A stretch of 43,016 nt of DNA from JAJPXC01 sp964628905 (GTDB taxonomy: Bacteria; Bacteroidota; Bacteroidia; Bacteroidales; Muribaculaceae), in assembly GCA_964628905.1 (NCBI GenBank), contig CAZVNS010000016.1, positions 1 through 43,016 of the forward strand. Direction: 5' to 3'. The notes beneath the pieces were generated by a model, which saw nothing but the letters and a program-made list of their open reading frames with translations, was not told the origin of the DNA and did no database searches. Shown one piece after another: positions 23,174 through 31,192 of this stretch; position 1 is the first letter of the stretch; the number at the start of each line of letters is the position of its first letter. Position numbers and translations under genes: made by a program.

Positions 23174-23641
23174 TCAGTCTCCGCTGGTGATGGGTACCTG
23201 GCGCTTGAATACTTCTTTGAATGAGATGAGTGATTCGGTGCGGGCCAGGCCGAGGCGTTGGAGTTTGGTGTGGATCAGGTGGAGGAGGTGGTCGTTGTTG
23301 CGTGCGTAGAGTTTGACGAAGATGTCGTATTGGCCTGTGGTGTAGTGGCATTCGACTACTTCGGGGATTTTGCTGAGTTCTTCGACTACGGTGTTGAATT
23401 GTCCGGGTTCTTTGAGGTGGAGTCCCATGTATGCGCAAGTTTCATATCCTACGGCTGAGGGGTCGATGAGGCATTCTGAGCCTTTGATTACGCCGAGTGA
23501 GGTGAGTTTGGCTATGCGTTGGTGGATTGCGGCGCCTGATACGTTGCATTCGCGGGCGATTTCGAGGAATGGTTTGCGTGCGTTTTCGGCGAGCATGCTG
23601 AGGATGCTGCGGTCGAGGGCGTCGAGTTGTGGTTTTTTCAT
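23174..23641 (-). CDS. Lrp/AsnC family transcriptional regulator
   Basis: A 155-residue regulator. The N-terminal AsnC-type helix-turn-helix (about 5-58) has LDALDRSILSMLAENARKPF and GAAIHQRIAKLTSLGVIKGS. A C-terminal RAM (ligand-sensing, ferredoxin-fold) domain follows (about 65-145), with YDIFVKLYARNNDHLL. Such proteins form octameric discs and respond to amino acids or other small molecules; the ligand is not evident. A -7 element TACCTTTG lies at 23694-23687, with a short leader. It is between hpt and manC on the same strand but appears to have its own promoter. Confidence 0.92.
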   Translation of the reverse strand: MKKPQLDALDRSILSMLAENARKPFLEIARECNVSGAAIHQRIAKLTSLGVIKGSECLIDPSAVGYETCAYMGLHLKEPGQFNTVVEELSKIPEVVECHYTTGQYDIFVKLYARNNDHLLHLIHTKLQRLGLARTESLISFKEVFKRQVPITSGD

Positions 23642-23748
23642 CAGTTATGGAAGTTGTAGGTGATAGTTTTGTTTGGTTTTGGGTCACAAAGGTATGTTTT
23701 TCTCACAAATTATGGAAATCTTATGTGGGATGTGTGACGGTTTTGTAA

Positions 23749-24834
23749 TTATTGGTATTTGTCGCCGTATGCTATTTTGGCGTCGTTGACCATTTGTTTG
23801 ATTTTTTGTTCTTCGGCCATGGGGCATACGAGGAGCACGTCGCCGGCGTCGGCTACGATGTAGCCGCTGAGGCCGGATACTACGATGAGTTTTTCGCCGT
23901 TGACTGCGAAGATGTTGCCGGTGGAGTTGTAGGCGAGCACTTGGCAGCGCTGTGTGACGTTGGCTTCGCGGTTTTTGGGGGAGTTGTCGTACAGGGCGCT
24001 CCAGGTGCCGAGGTCGTTCCAGCCGAATTTCACTTTTTCGACGTAGACGTTGGGGGCTTTTTCCATGATTGCGAAGTCGACTGAGATGCCTACGCATCCG
24101 GGGAATTCGCGGGCTATGTATTGGCGTTCGAGCTGTGGGTCGGCCATCTGGTCGGCTCCGCGGTCGAATGTGGCGGCGATATCGGGGGCGAGTTGGCGGA
24201 ATGCTTGCTGTACGGTGTCGGCGCGCCACAGGAAGATGCCTGAGTTCCAGAAGAATTCGCCTGATGCGAGGAATACTTTGGCGAGTTCGAGGTCGGGTTT
24301 TTCGGTGAATGTTTTGACTTTGTTGATTGTGTCGGTGACGGCGTCGCCTATCTGTATGTATCCGTAGCCGGTTTCGGGTCGTGTGGGGGTGATGCCCATT
24401 GTGAGGAGGGCGTCGTGGGTTTCGACGAATTCGAAGCCGCGCTCTACGCTGTGCTCGTATTCGCGCTCGCGGGTGACCAGGTGGTCGCTTGGTGTGACGA
24501 TCATCGAGGCCTGTGGGTCGCGGGCGGCTATGTGCCAAGCTGCCCAAGCCACGCAGGGGGCGGTGTTGCGCCGGGCGGGCTCGAAGAGGATGTTGGCGGG
24601 GTCGAGGTCGGGGAGCTGTTGGTTGACCAGGTCGGCGTAGCCTTCGTTGGTGACTACGATGATGTTTTCGGGGGGTACAAGGGGGAGTATGCGGTCGTAG
24701 CTCATCTGGAGCAGGGTGCGTCCGGTGCCGAGGAAGTCGATGAATTGTTTGGGTCGGGCTGTGCGGCTGTAGGGCCAGAAACGGCTGCCGATGCCGCCGC
24801 ACATTATCACGCAATATCGATGTGAGTTTGTCAT
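23749..24834 (-). CDS. Mannose-1-phosphate guanylyltransferase
   Basis: Makes GDP-mannose from GTP and mannose-1-phosphate. The 361-residue protein has the nucleotidyltransferase signature CGGIGSRFWPYSRTARPKQF (about 11-30), then VVTNEGYADLV and IVTPSDHLV. The product-side motifs ETGYGYIQIG and KFGWNDLGTW follow. It lacks the isomerase domain of bifunctional ManC/AlgA proteins, so it is the short monofunctional form. It is 42 bases downstream of queF. The product could feed the polyprenol-phosphate mannosyltransferase encoded at 14295-15056. A long minus-strand frame overlapping it (23684-25372) is arginine/proline-rich noise. Confidence 0.95.
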   Translation of the reverse strand: MTNSHRYCVIMCGGIGSRFWPYSRTARPKQFIDFLGTGRTLLQMSYDRILPLVPPENIIVVTNEGYADLVNQQLPDLDPANILFEPARRNTAPCVAWAAWHIAARDPQASMIVTPSDHLVTREREYEHSVERGFEFVETHDALLTMGITPTRPETGYGYIQIGDAVTDTINKVKTFTEKPDLELAKVFLASGEFFWNSGIFLWRADTVQQAFRQLAPDIAATFDRGADQMADPQLERQYIAREFPGCVGISVDFAIMEKAPNVYVEKVKFGWNDLGTWSALYDNSPKNREANVTQRCQVLAYNSTGNIFAVNGEKLIVVSGLSGYIVADAGDVLLVCPMAEEQKIKQMVNDAKIAYGDKYQ

Positions 24835-24876
24835 GGTTGTGGGTGTGTTTTGGGGTTATGATGGGGTTGTATGGGG

Positions 24877-25350
24877 TCAGTTGTTGGCGCGGGTCATCGC
24901 TGCGAGCATCCGCGCTTTGACGAGCTCTTGGTGCTGGGGGTCGCCGTAGTTGGCGAAGGGGTAGATGGATATGCCTCCGCGGGGGGTGAAGATGCCTGTC
25001 ACTTCGATGTATCTGGGGTCCATCAGCTTGATGAGGTCTTCCATGATGATGTTGACGCAGTCTTCGTGGAAGTCGCCGTGGTTGCGGAAGCTGAAGAGGT
25101 AGAGCTTGAGGCTCTTTGACTCGACCATGCGGTGGCGGGGTATGTAGTTGATGATGATGCGGGCGAAGTCGGGCTGGCCGGTCTTGGGGCACAGGGAGGT
25201 GAATTCGGGGCAGTTGAATGTCACGAGGTATTCGTTGTCGGGGTGCTTGTTGACAAACGTCTCGAGCATCTGGGGGGCATAGCCGGTGGGATATTTTGTG
25301 GCGTTCTGGCCCAGGAGGGTCACGCCGTCGAGCTGGTCGGATGTGCGCAT
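24877..25350 (-). CDS. queF: NADPH-dependent 7-cyano-7-deazaguanine reductase
   Basis: Reduces preQ0 to preQ1 in queuosine synthesis, using NADPH. The 157-residue single-domain (YkvM-type) protein has the catalytic cysteine in FTSLCPKTGQPD (Cys54, with Asp61), the substrate motif VESKSLKLYLFSFRNHGDFHE (Glu78), and a C-terminal GIFTPRGGISIYPF. All key residues are present. No other queuosine gene is adjacent. A -7 element TAATTTTG lies at 25377-25370 on the minus strand, leaving a leader of only about 15 bases, too short for a preQ1 riboswitch. Confidence 0.96.
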   Translation of the reverse strand: MRTSDQLDGVTLLGQNATKYPTGYAPQMLETFVNKHPDNEYLVTFNCPEFTSLCPKTGQPDFARIIINYIPRHRMVESKSLKLYLFSFRNHGDFHEDCVNIIMEDLIKLMDPRYIEVTGIFTPRGGISIYPFANYGDPQHQELVKARMLAAMTRANN

Positions 25351-25385
25351 ATATGGTGTGATTTTGCCACAAAATTAATAAATAT

Positions 25386-25417
25386 TTTGAACGTTAAAGG
25401 AATTTGCCGTAATTTTG
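25386..25417 (+). promoter_or_regulatory. Promoter of the truncated GT2/lipid kinase unit
   Basis: TTTG at 25386-25389, 20 bases, then TAATTTTG at 25410-25417. The predicted transcript would start at or within a few bases of the ATG at 25423, so the leader is nearly absent. It is divergent from the queF promoter. Confidence 0.65.
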
Positions 25418-25422
25418 CACTT

Positions 25423-25701
25423 ATGTTAAGCGTGATCCTCACAGCTACTGATGCGGCCGACGTCATCGACGCTACGGTTGAGAGCGTGCCTGCCCAGACC
25501 ACTAAGCAGTGGGAGATGGTGATTGTCGACAATGGCTCGACCGACGACACCATAGAGCATCTTCGCCACTGGGATGAGTATGACCCTCGCATCAGCGTGG
25601 TGAGCGTGCCCCGCACAAGCGCCGTGACCCAAGCGGCCATAGCCAACCGTCCGCTCTACCTCAAGTCGTATCGCCGCCACCGCCTGCTGCAGACTTTCTG
25701 A
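25423..25701 (+). CDS. Truncated family 2 glycosyltransferase
   Basis: The product is 92 residues. Residues 1-50 match the first Rossmann-like unit of GT2 enzymes (MLSVILTATDAADVIDATVES, then WEMVIVDNGSTDDTIEHL). The rest of the catalytic domain, including the DxD motif and acceptor half, is absent. The last 20 residues (RPLYLKSYRRHRLLQTF) no longer look like the family, so the gene probably lost its 3' part. It retains a good promoter immediately upstream and lies 3 bases before the lipid kinase gene. It may persist as the leader cistron of that gene. The frame upstream to 25132 is antisense to queF and not real. Confidence 0.6.
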   Translation: MLSVILTATDAADVIDATVESVPAQTTKQWEMVIVDNGSTDDTIEHLRHWDEYDPRISVVSVPRTSAVTQAAIANRPLYLKSYRRHRLLQTF

Positions 25702-25704
25702 TCC

Positions 25705-26658
25705 ATGAGACTCCTGCTGATCATCAACCCCATATCGGGCACCAACACCAAGTCAGGACTTGCCGAACTCGCCGCACGCGAGCTCACCGGGCATGAGCTG
25801 CACGTGGCCTACACCACCTGCGCCGGCGACGCCACCCGCCTGGCCCGCAAGGCCGTCAGCGAGGGGTTTGGGGGAGTCATCGCCGCCGGAGGCGACGGCA
25901 CCATCAACGAAACCGCCGTCGCCCTGTGCGACACCGGCGTGCCCATGGGCATCATACCCTGCGGCTCAGGCAACGGCCTTGCGCGGCACCTGGGCATCCC
26001 CATCGATATGACCCTGGCCCTGCGCATCATCGCCGAGCAGCACGTCATCCACGCCGACTACGGCACCGTCAACTCAGAGCCCTTCTTCTGCACTTTCGGC
26101 GTAGGCTTCGACGCCGCAGTAAGCCACCGCTTCGCCCGACAGCACCGCCGCGGCAAACTCACATACATCCGATCGGCCATCAGCGAATACATCAGCTACC
26201 ACCCCCAGACCTACACTATCTCAGCCAACGGTCAGATACTCACCGAAAAAGCCTTCCTCGTCACCGTCTGCAACGCCTCGCAGTACGGCAACAACGCCTA
26301 CATCGCCCCCGAAGCATCCATCACCGACGGCCTGCTCGACATCACCGTAGTCCACGCCGGATCGCCCCTCGACACAGCCGTCCTGGGCGTCGACATGTTC
26401 ATGGGCTTCATCAACCGCAACACCATGATCCACACCTTCCGCGCCCCCGCCGCCGTCATCTACCGCCAAAGCCCCGGCCCGGCCCACATCGACGGCGAGC
26501 CCGTGACGCTCGACGACATCATGGACGTACGCTGCCACCCCGGCGGCATACACCTGTTCGCCCCAACCGCCCACTCCACCTTCCGCCCCGTCATCACCCC
26601 CCTCAAAGCCATTATCACCGACCTTGGCCTCTCCATGAAGCATCTCCTCAAAATCTAA
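25705..26658 (+). CDS. Diacylglycerol/sphingosine kinase family lipid kinase
   Basis: A 317-residue member of the DagK/YegS/LCB5 family, which phosphorylates diacylglycerol or long-chain bases. It has the N-terminal strand LLLIINPISGTN, the nucleotide-binding GGDGTINETA (62-71), PCGSGNGLARHLGIP, and the FGVGFDA motif in the C-terminal beta-sandwich domain. Bacteroidetes make sphingolipids, so either substrate is possible. It starts 3 bases after the truncated glycosyltransferase and probably uses that gene's promoter. The coding strand is extremely C-rich. Confidence 0.9.
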   Translation: MRLLLIINPISGTNTKSGLAELAARELTGHELHVAYTTCAGDATRLARKAVSEGFGGVIAAGGDGTINETAVALCDTGVPMGIIPCGSGNGLARHLGIPIDMTLALRIIAEQHVIHADYGTVNSEPFFCTFGVGFDAAVSHRFARQHRRGKLTYIRSAISEYISYHPQTYTISANGQILTEKAFLVTVCNASQYGNNAYIAPEASITDGLLDITVVHAGSPLDTAVLGVDMFMGFINRNTMIHTFRAPAAVIYRQSPGPAHIDGEPVTLDDIMDVRCHPGGIHLFAPTAHSTFRPVITPLKAIITDLGLSMKHLLKI

Positions 26659-26670
26659 CCAAAAAAAATC

Positions 26671-26702
26671 TTTGATTATATCGCAAAAATAGTGTACTTT
26701 TG
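26671..26702 (+). promoter_or_regulatory. Promoter of the RluB-like gene, with long leader
   Basis: TTTG at 26671-26674, 20 bases, TACTTTTG at 26695-26702. The start codon is at 26899, so the untranslated leader is about 190 bases. It is AT-rich, with a small hairpin (GTCT...AGAC) at about 26729-26740. Confidence 0.7.
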
Positions 26703-26898
26703 CGGTATGAAAAACAATACAACCGTCTGCGAGAAGACAGTGGGTTAAATAATCTTAAAATATGTCTAACATTCAACTATAACAACCAATTCATCATTTT
26801 TAAATAACAATGACCTAAAAACCAACCACCAACCATCATTTCTAAAGTTATCGCCGAGAGGCAAGACTCACTAACAGTAAAAAACTTAAGCAAACATC

Positions 26899-28398
26899 AT
26901 GGACAACAACGACAAGAAGCCTAAACGACCGCGCATTGGCGACACTCAGCCCGTGGCCGACGAAAATGAGGGAGTACGCGCACCGCGCATCTACAACAAC
27001 GATTACAACCAGCAGGACAATAGCCAAGCCGACAACAACTACGGCGAACAGGGTGGCTACCAGCAGCATCGCATCGGTGGCTACAACCGCCAGGGTGGCT
27101 ACAACCGCTACAACAATCAGGGCGGCTATCAGCGCCAAGGTGGCTACAACCGCTACAACAACTACAGCCAGGGTGGCTACCAGCAGCGCCAACGTCCTAA
27201 CTACAACAACAATATCCCCAACAACACCCCCACCGAGGGCGCTACCGACACCGAAGCCGCAGCCTCGACCACCGAAGAAGGTGGATATCAGCCCCGTCAG
27301 CAGGGTGGCTATAACCGTCAGGGAGGCTACCAGCCCCGCCAGAACGGCTACAACCGCCAGGGAGGCTACAACAATTATCGCCAAGGCGGCTACAACAACA
27401 ACCGCCCCGGCGGCTACAACAACAATCGCCCCGGCGGCTACAACAACAATCGCCCCGGCGGCTACAACAACAATCGCCAGGGAGGATATAACAACAACCG
27501 CCCCGGTGGTTACAACAATAATCGCCCCGGTGGTTACAACAACCGCCAAGGCGGATACAACAATCGCCCCGGTGGCTACAACCGCCAGGACAACAACGGC
27601 TACCTGCCCGGACGCCCCGGCAAGAGCTTTGTGCCACGCCCCAAACGCATTGAGTACGAGATGCCCATACCAGATCCCAACGAGCAGATCCGCCTCAACA
27701 AATTCATGGCCAACTCCGGCATATGCTCACGCCGCGAAGCCGACGAATTCATCCAGCAGGGCCTGGTCAAGGTCAACGGCGAGGTTGTGACCGAGCTCGG
27801 CACCAAGATCACCCACAGCGACGTAGTGGAGTACGATGCCAAGGTAGTGGCACTCGAGCGCAAATGCTACATCCTGCTCAACAAGCCCAAAGACTGCGTC
27901 ACCACCAGCGACGACCCCAACGGCCGCACCACAGTGATGGACCTTGTCAAGGGCGCCTGCGATGAGCGCATCTACCCCGTGGGCCGACTCGACCGCAACA
28001 CCACCGGAGTGCTCCTGCTCACCAACGACGGCGACCTCGCATCGAAGCTCACCCATCCCAAATATGTCAAGAAAAAAATCTACCACGTGTGGACTGACAA
28101 GGACATCTCAGAGGACGACATGCAGCGCATCGCCGACGGCATAGAGCTTGAGGACGGCCCCATCCACGCCGACGCCATCTCCTACGCCACCGAGACCGAC
28201 CGCAACCAAGCCGGCATCGAGATCCACTCAGGACGCAACCGCATCGTGCGCCGCATCTTCGAGAGCCTCGGCTACCACGTGACCAAGCTCGACCGCGTAT
28301 ACTTCGCCGGACTCACCAAGAAAAACCTCCCCCGCGGCCGCTGGCGCTACCTCACCCAGGAGGAAGTCAACTTCCTCAAAATGGGCTCATTTGAGTAA
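26899..28398 (+). CDS. RluB/RsuA-family pseudouridine synthase with GGY-rich N-terminal domain
   Basis: A 499-residue protein in two parts. Residues about 52-230 are a low-complexity, probably disordered region with 19 GGY tripeptides separated by N, R, Q and P; in the last half the unit is GGYNNNRP. From about residue 262 comes an S4 RNA-binding domain (IRLNKFMANSGICSRREADEF). An RsuA/RluB-type catalytic domain follows, with GRLDRNTTGVLLLTNDGDL (catalytic Asp in RLD) and GRNRIVRRIFESLGY. It probably modifies 23S rRNA near the peptidyl-transferase centre, as RluB does. The N-terminal region resembles RGG/FG-type RNA-binding tails. A long leader precedes the gene and a strong terminator follows. 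Confidence 0.93.
   Translation: MDNNDKKPKRPRIGDTQPVADENEGVRAPRIYNNDYNQQDNSQADNNYGEQGGYQQHRIGGYNRQGGYNRYNNQGGYQRQGGYNRYNNYSQGGYQQRQRPNYNNNIPNNTPTEGATDTEAAASTTEEGGYQPRQQGGYNRQGGYQPRQNGYNRQGGYNNYRQGGYNNNRPGGYNNNRPGGYNNNRPGGYNNNRQGGYNNNRPGGYNNNRPGGYNNRQGGYNNRPGGYNRQDNNGYLPGRPGKSFVPRPKRIEYEMPIPDPNEQIRLNKFMANSGICSRREADEFIQQGLVKVNGEVVTELGTKITHSDVVEYDAKVVALERKCYILLNKPKDCVTTSDDPNGRTTVMDLVKGACDERIYPVGRLDRNTTGVLLLTNDGDLASKLTHPKYVKKKIYHVWTDKDISEDDMQRIADGIELEDGPIHADAISYATETDRNQAGIEIHSGRNRIVRRIFESLGYHVTKLDRVYFAGLTKKNLPRGRWRYLTQEEVNFLKMGSFE
27052..27590 (+). repeat. In-gene GGY repeat tract
   Basis: Nineteen GGY codon triplets occur here. The most regular part (about 27380-27560) repeats a 24-base unit encoding GGYNNNRP with synonymous differences between copies. 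The variation shows the repeats are old or selected at protein level, yet the near-identical units could still expand or contract. Confidence 0.85.
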
Positions 28399-28403
28399 TC
28401 CCT

Positions 28404-28423
28404 CTCGACCTAAATCGACCCCC
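28404..28423 (+). repeat. Two 10-bp MTCGACC units
   Basis: CTCGACCTAA and ATCGACCCCC lie head to tail just after the RluB-like stop codon. They belong to the same 10-bp pattern as the six-unit array at 34741-34800. Confidence 0.5.
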
Positions 28424-28424
28424 A

Positions 28425-28470
28425 AATAACGCGGAGCGTACCCCCAGCCGGGGATACGCTCCGCTTATTT
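28425..28470 (+). terminator. Bidirectional terminator
   Basis: A perfect 10-bp stem, GCGGAGCGTA (28431-28440) and TACGCTCCGC (28455-28464), continues inward with CCCC/GGGG and is flanked by AATAA and TTATTTT. It serves the RluB-like gene and the convergent crcB. Confidence 0.85.
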
Positions 28471-28504
28471 TCTATATCAATAGGCTCTTAAGCGCACTGC
28501 ATGG

Positions 28505-28917
28505 TTAACTGTTTGACTTAGTGGTTGTGGCCACAGGGCGGCGGATGCAGGCCGCACCAAGGGCTACCATGGCGATACCAAACACCAGCGTGGTGACCAT
28601 GTAGAATACAAACATGCCATCCAGACCCTTCTCAAGCAGCGAGATCATATCGTCGGAGAACGACGAGAATGTGGTCAAACCGCCGTAGAACCCGGTGATC
28701 CACAGCAGGTTTTAAGTATGGTCAGACGTCCTGTCTTGTCGAGGTAGCCGTAGAGCAAGCCTATGATAAGACAGCCCACCATGTTGGCCATGAACGTGCC
28801 CAGCGGGAAGGGCGTCGACTCCAGGTGGCAAATGACCCCTCCAAGCGCGTCGGAGAGGAAGCGCAGACAGGCCCCGAGAAAACCTCCTACGCCGGCGATC
28901 ATTGTAGCTTTAAACAT
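28505..28917 (-). pseudogene. crcB: crcB/fluC fluoride channel with a one-base frameshift
   Basis: The first part, from ATG 28917, reads MFKATMIAGVGGFLGACLRF, then PLGTFMANMVGCLIIGLLYG, the N-terminal half of a Fluc fluoride-export channel. At an AAAA run (28713-28710 on the minus strand) the frame changes and the first frame stops soon after. The other frame continues with LLWITGFYGGLTTFSSFS, the conserved second half, and three more hydrophobic stretches to a TAA at 28507-28505. One added A restores a full protein of about 137 residues. This is either a true inactivating mutation, a homopolymer sequencing error, or slippage. No fluoride riboswitch was seen upstream. Confidence 0.85.
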
Positions 28918-29011
28918 AATTGTCTCTCGTTTTGGTTATGAATTCAGTATAGTTGAGATGTGATTTATGATGCCTCTTTGTCCATTATAAACAAATGTCA
29001 TGTCATAAAAG

Positions 29012-29041
29012 TTGGGATTTCGCATATTATCGCTACCTTTG
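29012..29041 (+). promoter_or_regulatory. Promoter of the DUF805 gene
   Basis: TTG at 29012-29014, 19 bases, TACCTTTG at 29034-29041. The leader is about 25 bases. Confidence 0.7.
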
Positions 29042-29073
29042 CGTTATCTCAAACATCTTAAAAATTTTATATC

Positions 29074-29451
29074 ATGACTTTCGGCGAATCAGTCTCAACA
29101 TGTTTCTCAAAGTATGCCACCTTCACCGGCCGCGCAAGCCGCTCCGAGTACTGGTGGTGGGCACTGTTTACCTTCCTGATCGATGTTGCAGCCTCCGTTG
29201 TAGGGGCAGCCGCCTTTGGCTTCGGCGTGGGGCATGACGCATTCTCCACCGTCGTATCATGGGCCTTCTTCCTGCCCTCGCTCGCTGTGCTGATGCGCCG
29301 CCTCCACGACACCGGCAAATGCGGCTGGTGGTGGTTGATCAGCCTCATCCCCCTGGCCGGCATCATCGCACTGATCATCATGCTCGTGCAACCGTCGGAG
29401 CCCACCCCCAACAAGTACGGCGTTCCCCCGATGGACACCGTCACCGAGTAG
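29074..29451 (+). CDS. DUF805 family membrane protein
   Basis: A 125-residue protein with the DUF805 features: YATFTGRASRSEYWWWALF near the start, three or four hydrophobic helices (about 25-50, 58-73 and 84-105), the motif MRRLHDTGKCGWW, and a C-terminal NKYGVPP. The family is widespread in bacteria and unassigned, often predicted as an inner-membrane protein or permease component. It stands alone with its own promoter. The region after it (29452-29631) has small hairpins (for example GCACC CCA GGTGC at 29533-29545) but no gene I recognise. Confidence 0.9.
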   Translation: MTFGESVSTCFSKYATFTGRASRSEYWWWALFTFLIDVAASVVGAAAFGFGVGHDAFSTVVSWAFFLPSLAVLMRRLHDTGKCGWWWLISLIPLAGIIALIIMLVQPSEPTPNKYGVPPMDTVTE

Positions 29452-29631
29452 GTATAAAGCCGGGGTCATTGACCCATGGGGGTAGCCGATGTTTGGAGAG
29501 CATCAACCATGTTTAGCCCCTACAAGTAGGGTCGCACCCCAGGTGCAATGCGGTTCAGATAAGGTGGATGTGGCGTATTTTGTGTTTACCGGGGAATGAC
29601 GTGTTTCGATTTTGTTCCGGCAAAGTATGAA

Positions 29632-29664
29632 AAATGGGCTTAACTCATTGAGCTAAACCCATTT
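29632..29664 (-). terminator. Terminator after tRNA-Pro
   Basis: AAATGGG and TTAACTCA on one side pair with TTGAGCTAA and CCCATTT on the other, with two mismatches. It lies 13 bases downstream of the minus-strand tRNA. Confidence 0.65.
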
Positions 29665-29676
29665 GCCGAAATTTTG

Positions 29677-29749
29677 TCGGGGTGAGAAGACTCGAACTTC
29701 CGACCTCCACGTCCCGAACGTGGCGCGCTGCCAACTGTGCTACACCCCG
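29677..29749 (-). tRNA. tRNA-Pro (anticodon CGG)
   Basis: Minus strand: CGGGGTG pairs with CACCCCG. The D-arm is TAGCACAGTTGGCAGCGCG, the anticodon stem CCACG/CGTGG encloses TTCGGGA with CGG at 29716-29714, and the T-arm is CGGAAGTTCGAGTCTTC. CCA is not encoded. Confidence 0.95.
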
Positions 29750-29770
29750 ATGGCAACCTTATTGCGGCCA

Positions 29771-29801
29771 CAAAGGTAATGATATTTTGCGGTTTGGCAA
29801 A
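29771..29801 (-). promoter_or_regulatory. Promoter of tRNA-Pro
   Basis: Minus strand: TTTG (29801-29798), 19 bases, TACCTTTG (29778-29771), about 20 bases before the tRNA. Confidence 0.7.
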
Positions 29802-29902
29802 ATAAAAGTTACGGCAGAAGCCCAAATCAGTCGATTGCTGTGCGCCACCGTGCTCGGCGGGTCGGCCGCCGAGATCTCACTGGCTATAGCCGGAGGAGCC
29901 AA

Positions 29903-31192
29903 CTATTTCAGGCCGAAGGCCTGGCGGAAGTCGTCGACGAGGTCGAGCTTTTCCCATGTGAAGAGCTCGACGGTGATGTCGCGTGTGCCTTCGTAGCGTG
30001 ACTCGAAGTGCTTAGTGACGGTGCGCGGTGTGCGGCCTACATGACCGTAGGTGGCTGTCTCCTGGTAGATGGGGGCACGGAGCTTGAGGCGCTTTTCGAT
30101 GGCGGCGGGGCGCATGTCGACCATAGCGGCCACGCGCCTGGAGATTTCGGCGTCGGTGAGGCCTACCTTGGCGGTGCCGTTGGTGTTGACGTAGAGGCTC
30201 ACGGGCTGTGCCACGCCGATGGCGTAGGCTACCTGCACGAGGGCTTCAGAGGCTACGCCGGCTGCCACGAGGTTTTTGGCGATATGGCGTGCGGCATAGG
30301 CTGCTGAGCGGTCGACCTTGGAGGGGTCTTTGCCAGAGAAGGCGCCGCCGCCGTGTGCTCCGCGGCCGCCGTAGGTGTCAACGATGATCTTGCGTCCTGT
30401 AAGACCGGTATCGCCGTGGGGGCCTCCGATCACGAACTTGCCGGTGGGGTTGACGTGAAGTATCAGCCGGTCATCGAACATGGCGCGCACCCGAGGGTCG
30501 AGCTTGGCCATGACGCGGGGGAGCAGGATGTTGCGAATATCGTCGGCGATGGCTTGCTGCATGCGTTCGTCGGCCTCACGCTGGGTGGTGTGCTCGTCGG
30601 GGAGGATGAACTCGTCGTGCTGGGTTGAGATTACTATTGTGTGGACGCGCACGGGATGGTTGTGGTCGTCGTACTCGATGGTGACCTGGCTCTTGGAGTC
30701 GGGGCGCAGGTAGGTCATCACCTTGCCCTCGCGACGTATTGCCGACAGCTCTTTGAGCAGGCCGTGGCTGAGCCAAAGGGGAAGGGGCATGTATTCGGGG
30801 GTCTCGTCGGTGGCGTAGCCAAACATCATGCCTTGGTCGCCGGCGCCCTGGTCGGCACCATCGTCAGTGCGGTCGACGCCGCGATTGATGTCGGAGCTCT
30901 GCTCGTGAAGGGCTGAGAACACGCCGCACGACTCGGCCTCAAACTTGAGCTCGCTGCGGTTGTAGCCGATGCCTTGGATCACGCGGCGGGTCACGTCCAT
31001 CAGGTCGATGTAGGCGTTGCTCTTGACTTCGCCGGCTACCACCACCTGGCCGGTGGTGACAAGGGTTTCACACGCTACCTTCGACTGCGGGTCGAAGGCC
31101 AAAAACTCGTCGAGGACAGCGTCAGAAATCTGGTCGGCGACTTTGTCGGGATGACCTTCTGACACTGATTCAGAAGTAAATAAGTAGTTCAT
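29903..31192 (-). CDS. metK: S-adenosylmethionine synthase
   Basis: Makes S-adenosylmethionine from ATP and methionine. The 429-residue protein begins MNYLFTSESVSEGHPDK. It carries the two PROSITE-type signatures GAGDQGMMFGYA and GGGAFSGKD, plus GGPHGDTGLTGRK. The length and motifs are those of the bacterial enzyme, including a Bacteroidetes-type insertion. It is divergent from the membrane-protein gene at 31418. The predicted leader of about 80 bases contains a possible RNA structure. Confidence 0.97.
   Translation of the reverse strand: MNYLFTSESVSEGHPDKVADQISDAVLDEFLAFDPQSKVACETLVTTGQVVVAGEVKSNAYIDLMDVTRRVIQGIGYNRSELKFEAESCGVFSALHEQSSDINRGVDRTDDGADQGAGDQGMMFGYATDETPEYMPLPLWLSHGLLKELSAIRREGKVMTYLRPDSKSQVTIEYDDHNHPVRVHTIVISTQHDEFILPDEHTTQREADERMQQAIADDIRNILLPRVMAKLDPRVRAMFDDRLILHVNPTGKFVIGGPHGDTGLTGRKIIVDTYGGRGAHGGGAFSGKDPSKVDRSAAYAARHIAKNLVAAGVASEALVQVAYAIGVAQPVSLYVNTNGTAKVGLTDAEISRRVAAMVDMRPAAIEKRLKLRAPIYQETATYGHVGRTPRTVTKHFESRYEGTRDITVELFTWEKLDLVDDFRQAFGLK

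Noticed and set aside
23684..25372. Minus-strand frame of 562 codons over manC and queF
   Set aside because: It is arginine/proline/histidine-rich, typical of an out-of-frame reading of C-rich genes. manC and queF in the other frame have full catalytic motifs.
25132..25422. Upstream extension of the truncated glycosyltransferase frame
   Set aside because: It is antisense to queF, and the promoter at 25386-25417 lies inside it; the ATG at 25423 fits the GT2 start.
25351..25425. preQ1 riboswitch upstream of queF
   Set aside because: The predicted leader is only about 15 bases, and no preQ1 aptamer features are present.
27052..27590. Regular repeats that look like a CRISPR array
   Set aside because: The repeats are in frame within the RluB-like gene, encode GGYNNNRP units and lack unique spacers.
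28918..29000. Fluoride riboswitch upstream of crcB
   Set aside because: No crcB-motif core was seen in the short AT-rich leader.
29452..29631. Possible small structured RNA after the DUF805 gene
   Set aside because: Only short hairpins are visible, with no promoter match and no recognisable family, so I did not call an RNA gene.
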